Virus record (IMG/VR): IMGVR_UViG_3300046780_001181
Span: 1 to 21,468 of that record
Length of the DNA: 21,468 bases
Source: a virus
Strand: one strand, 5' to 3'
Under the pieces are notes generated by a model. It saw only the letters and a list, made by a program, of their open reading frames with translations. It did not search any database and had not been told where the DNA came from. Positions 21,182 to 21,468 of the stretch are shown here, piece by piece. Position 1 is the first letter of the stretch. Each line of letters opens with the position of its first letter. A program made the translations under genes and the position numbers.

Positions 21182-21468
21182 CAGGGCTCTTCTACATCGG
21201 CCTGATCGATGAACACGACCTTGACGGCCTCGCCAAGGTCATCGTGGGTCGGGTCCACCTCTGCCACGCCATCCGGCGCGACGGCGATCATCATGCCGTC
21301 TGGCTTCCTCGGGTCGGCCGTGTTGTTCAAGAGGTCGACGTTGAGCACAACGCGCACACCGGAAAGGATCGGTCCATCCAAGTCCGAAAGGTCCATGAAC
21401 CAGGCGTTTCCGCGCTCGTTCCAGAGCCAACGAATGGTGTAGGTGACGCCATTGAGGGGCACCTTCAC
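21181..21468 (-). CDS. Baseplate plug protein (Pam3 gp18-like), probably 5'-truncated
   Basis: The 95-residue reading begins at the last base of the window with a GTG, and its first residues (VPLNGVTYTIRWLWNERGNA) look like the inside of a domain, so the true start probably lies to the right of the window. The motif WNERGNAWFMDLSDLDG (16-32), the VRVVLNVDLL strand, and DPTHDDLG near the end match the plug protein of cyanophage Pam3-type baseplates. That protein closes the tube above the hub. The stop overlaps the hub start in TGATG. Confidence 0.65.
   Translation of the reverse strand: MKVPLNGVTYTIRWLWNERGNAWFMDLSDLDGPILSGVRVVLNVDLLNNTADPRKPDGMMIAVAPDGVAEVDPTHDDLGEAVKVVFIDQADVEEP

Noticed and set aside
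20264-21205. A 313-codon plus-strand open frame.
   Set aside because: It is antisense to the hub and spike genes and has no family resemblance.
1-21468. tRNA genes, CRISPR arrays, insertion sequences, integrase or attachment sites.
   Set aside because: None could be supported: no regularly spaced repeats, no transposase or recombinase motifs and no recognisable tRNA arms were seen by eye. A covariance-model scan would be decisive for tRNAs.

Overview
The window is part of a contractile-tailed bacteriophage (Caudoviricetes, myovirus-type baseplate) or a prophage of that kind. The evidence is an unbroken minus-strand series of baseplate, tail-fibre and lysis genes in the expected order. The DNA is GC-rich with mostly G/C third codon positions, and many genes overlap by 1-8 bases. 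Three N-termini suggest a Gram-negative host: two lipoprotein signals and a possible spanin-like protein. The class of host lipoproteins would suit a Myxococcota-like bacterium, but that is only a guess. No capsid, portal, terminase, integrase or att site is in the window; head genes probably lie beyond the right edge, upstream of the minus-strand tail genes.

Region 1 (about 1-3600) is accessory. It has a membrane protein at the left edge, a 58-residue ORF, a cysteine-rich lipoprotein, a small acidic protein, then a minus-strand trio: a Lys/Ala-rich basic protein, a PP-loop PAPS-reductase-family protein and a ParB/sulfiredoxin-fold protein. The last two overlap by 281 bases in different frames. 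A perfect 20-bp palindrome (3633-3652) lies in the divergent gap between this trio and the next cluster.

Region 2 (3676-5510, plus strand) is a compact run of five small genes, including a conserved phage protein of unknown role and a CxxCxGxG zinc-finger protein. It meets the next unit tail to tail on a shared CTAG.

Region 3 (5507-8796, minus strand) is the lysis and late-accessory block. It holds an LLH-type holin candidate, a membrane-anchored coiled-coil protein, a CHAP-type endolysin, a second small membrane protein, a hypothetical protein, a putative zincin-like protein with HELAE, and a small lipoprotein.

Region 4 (8872-17215) is the host-recognition apparatus. Two fibres have homologous N-terminal anchors. 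The distal one (13734-15860) ends in a concanavalin/LamG-like lectin domain. Between them sit an SGNH-type esterase and a clan-A-type glycoside hydrolase. The lectin fibre, esterase and hydrolase all carry paired 21-22 residue repeats with a VAxxLPGLxG core. I infer a surface-glycan binding and degrading tail assembly held together, or diversified, through that repeat.

Region 5 (17208-21468) is the baseplate: DUF2612-like tail protein, baseplate J, a gp25/DUF2634-like wedge, a Gp138-like spike, a hub protein and the C-terminal part of a Pam3-type plug protein. Transcription of regions 5 to 3 runs right to left, probably from a promoter outside the window.
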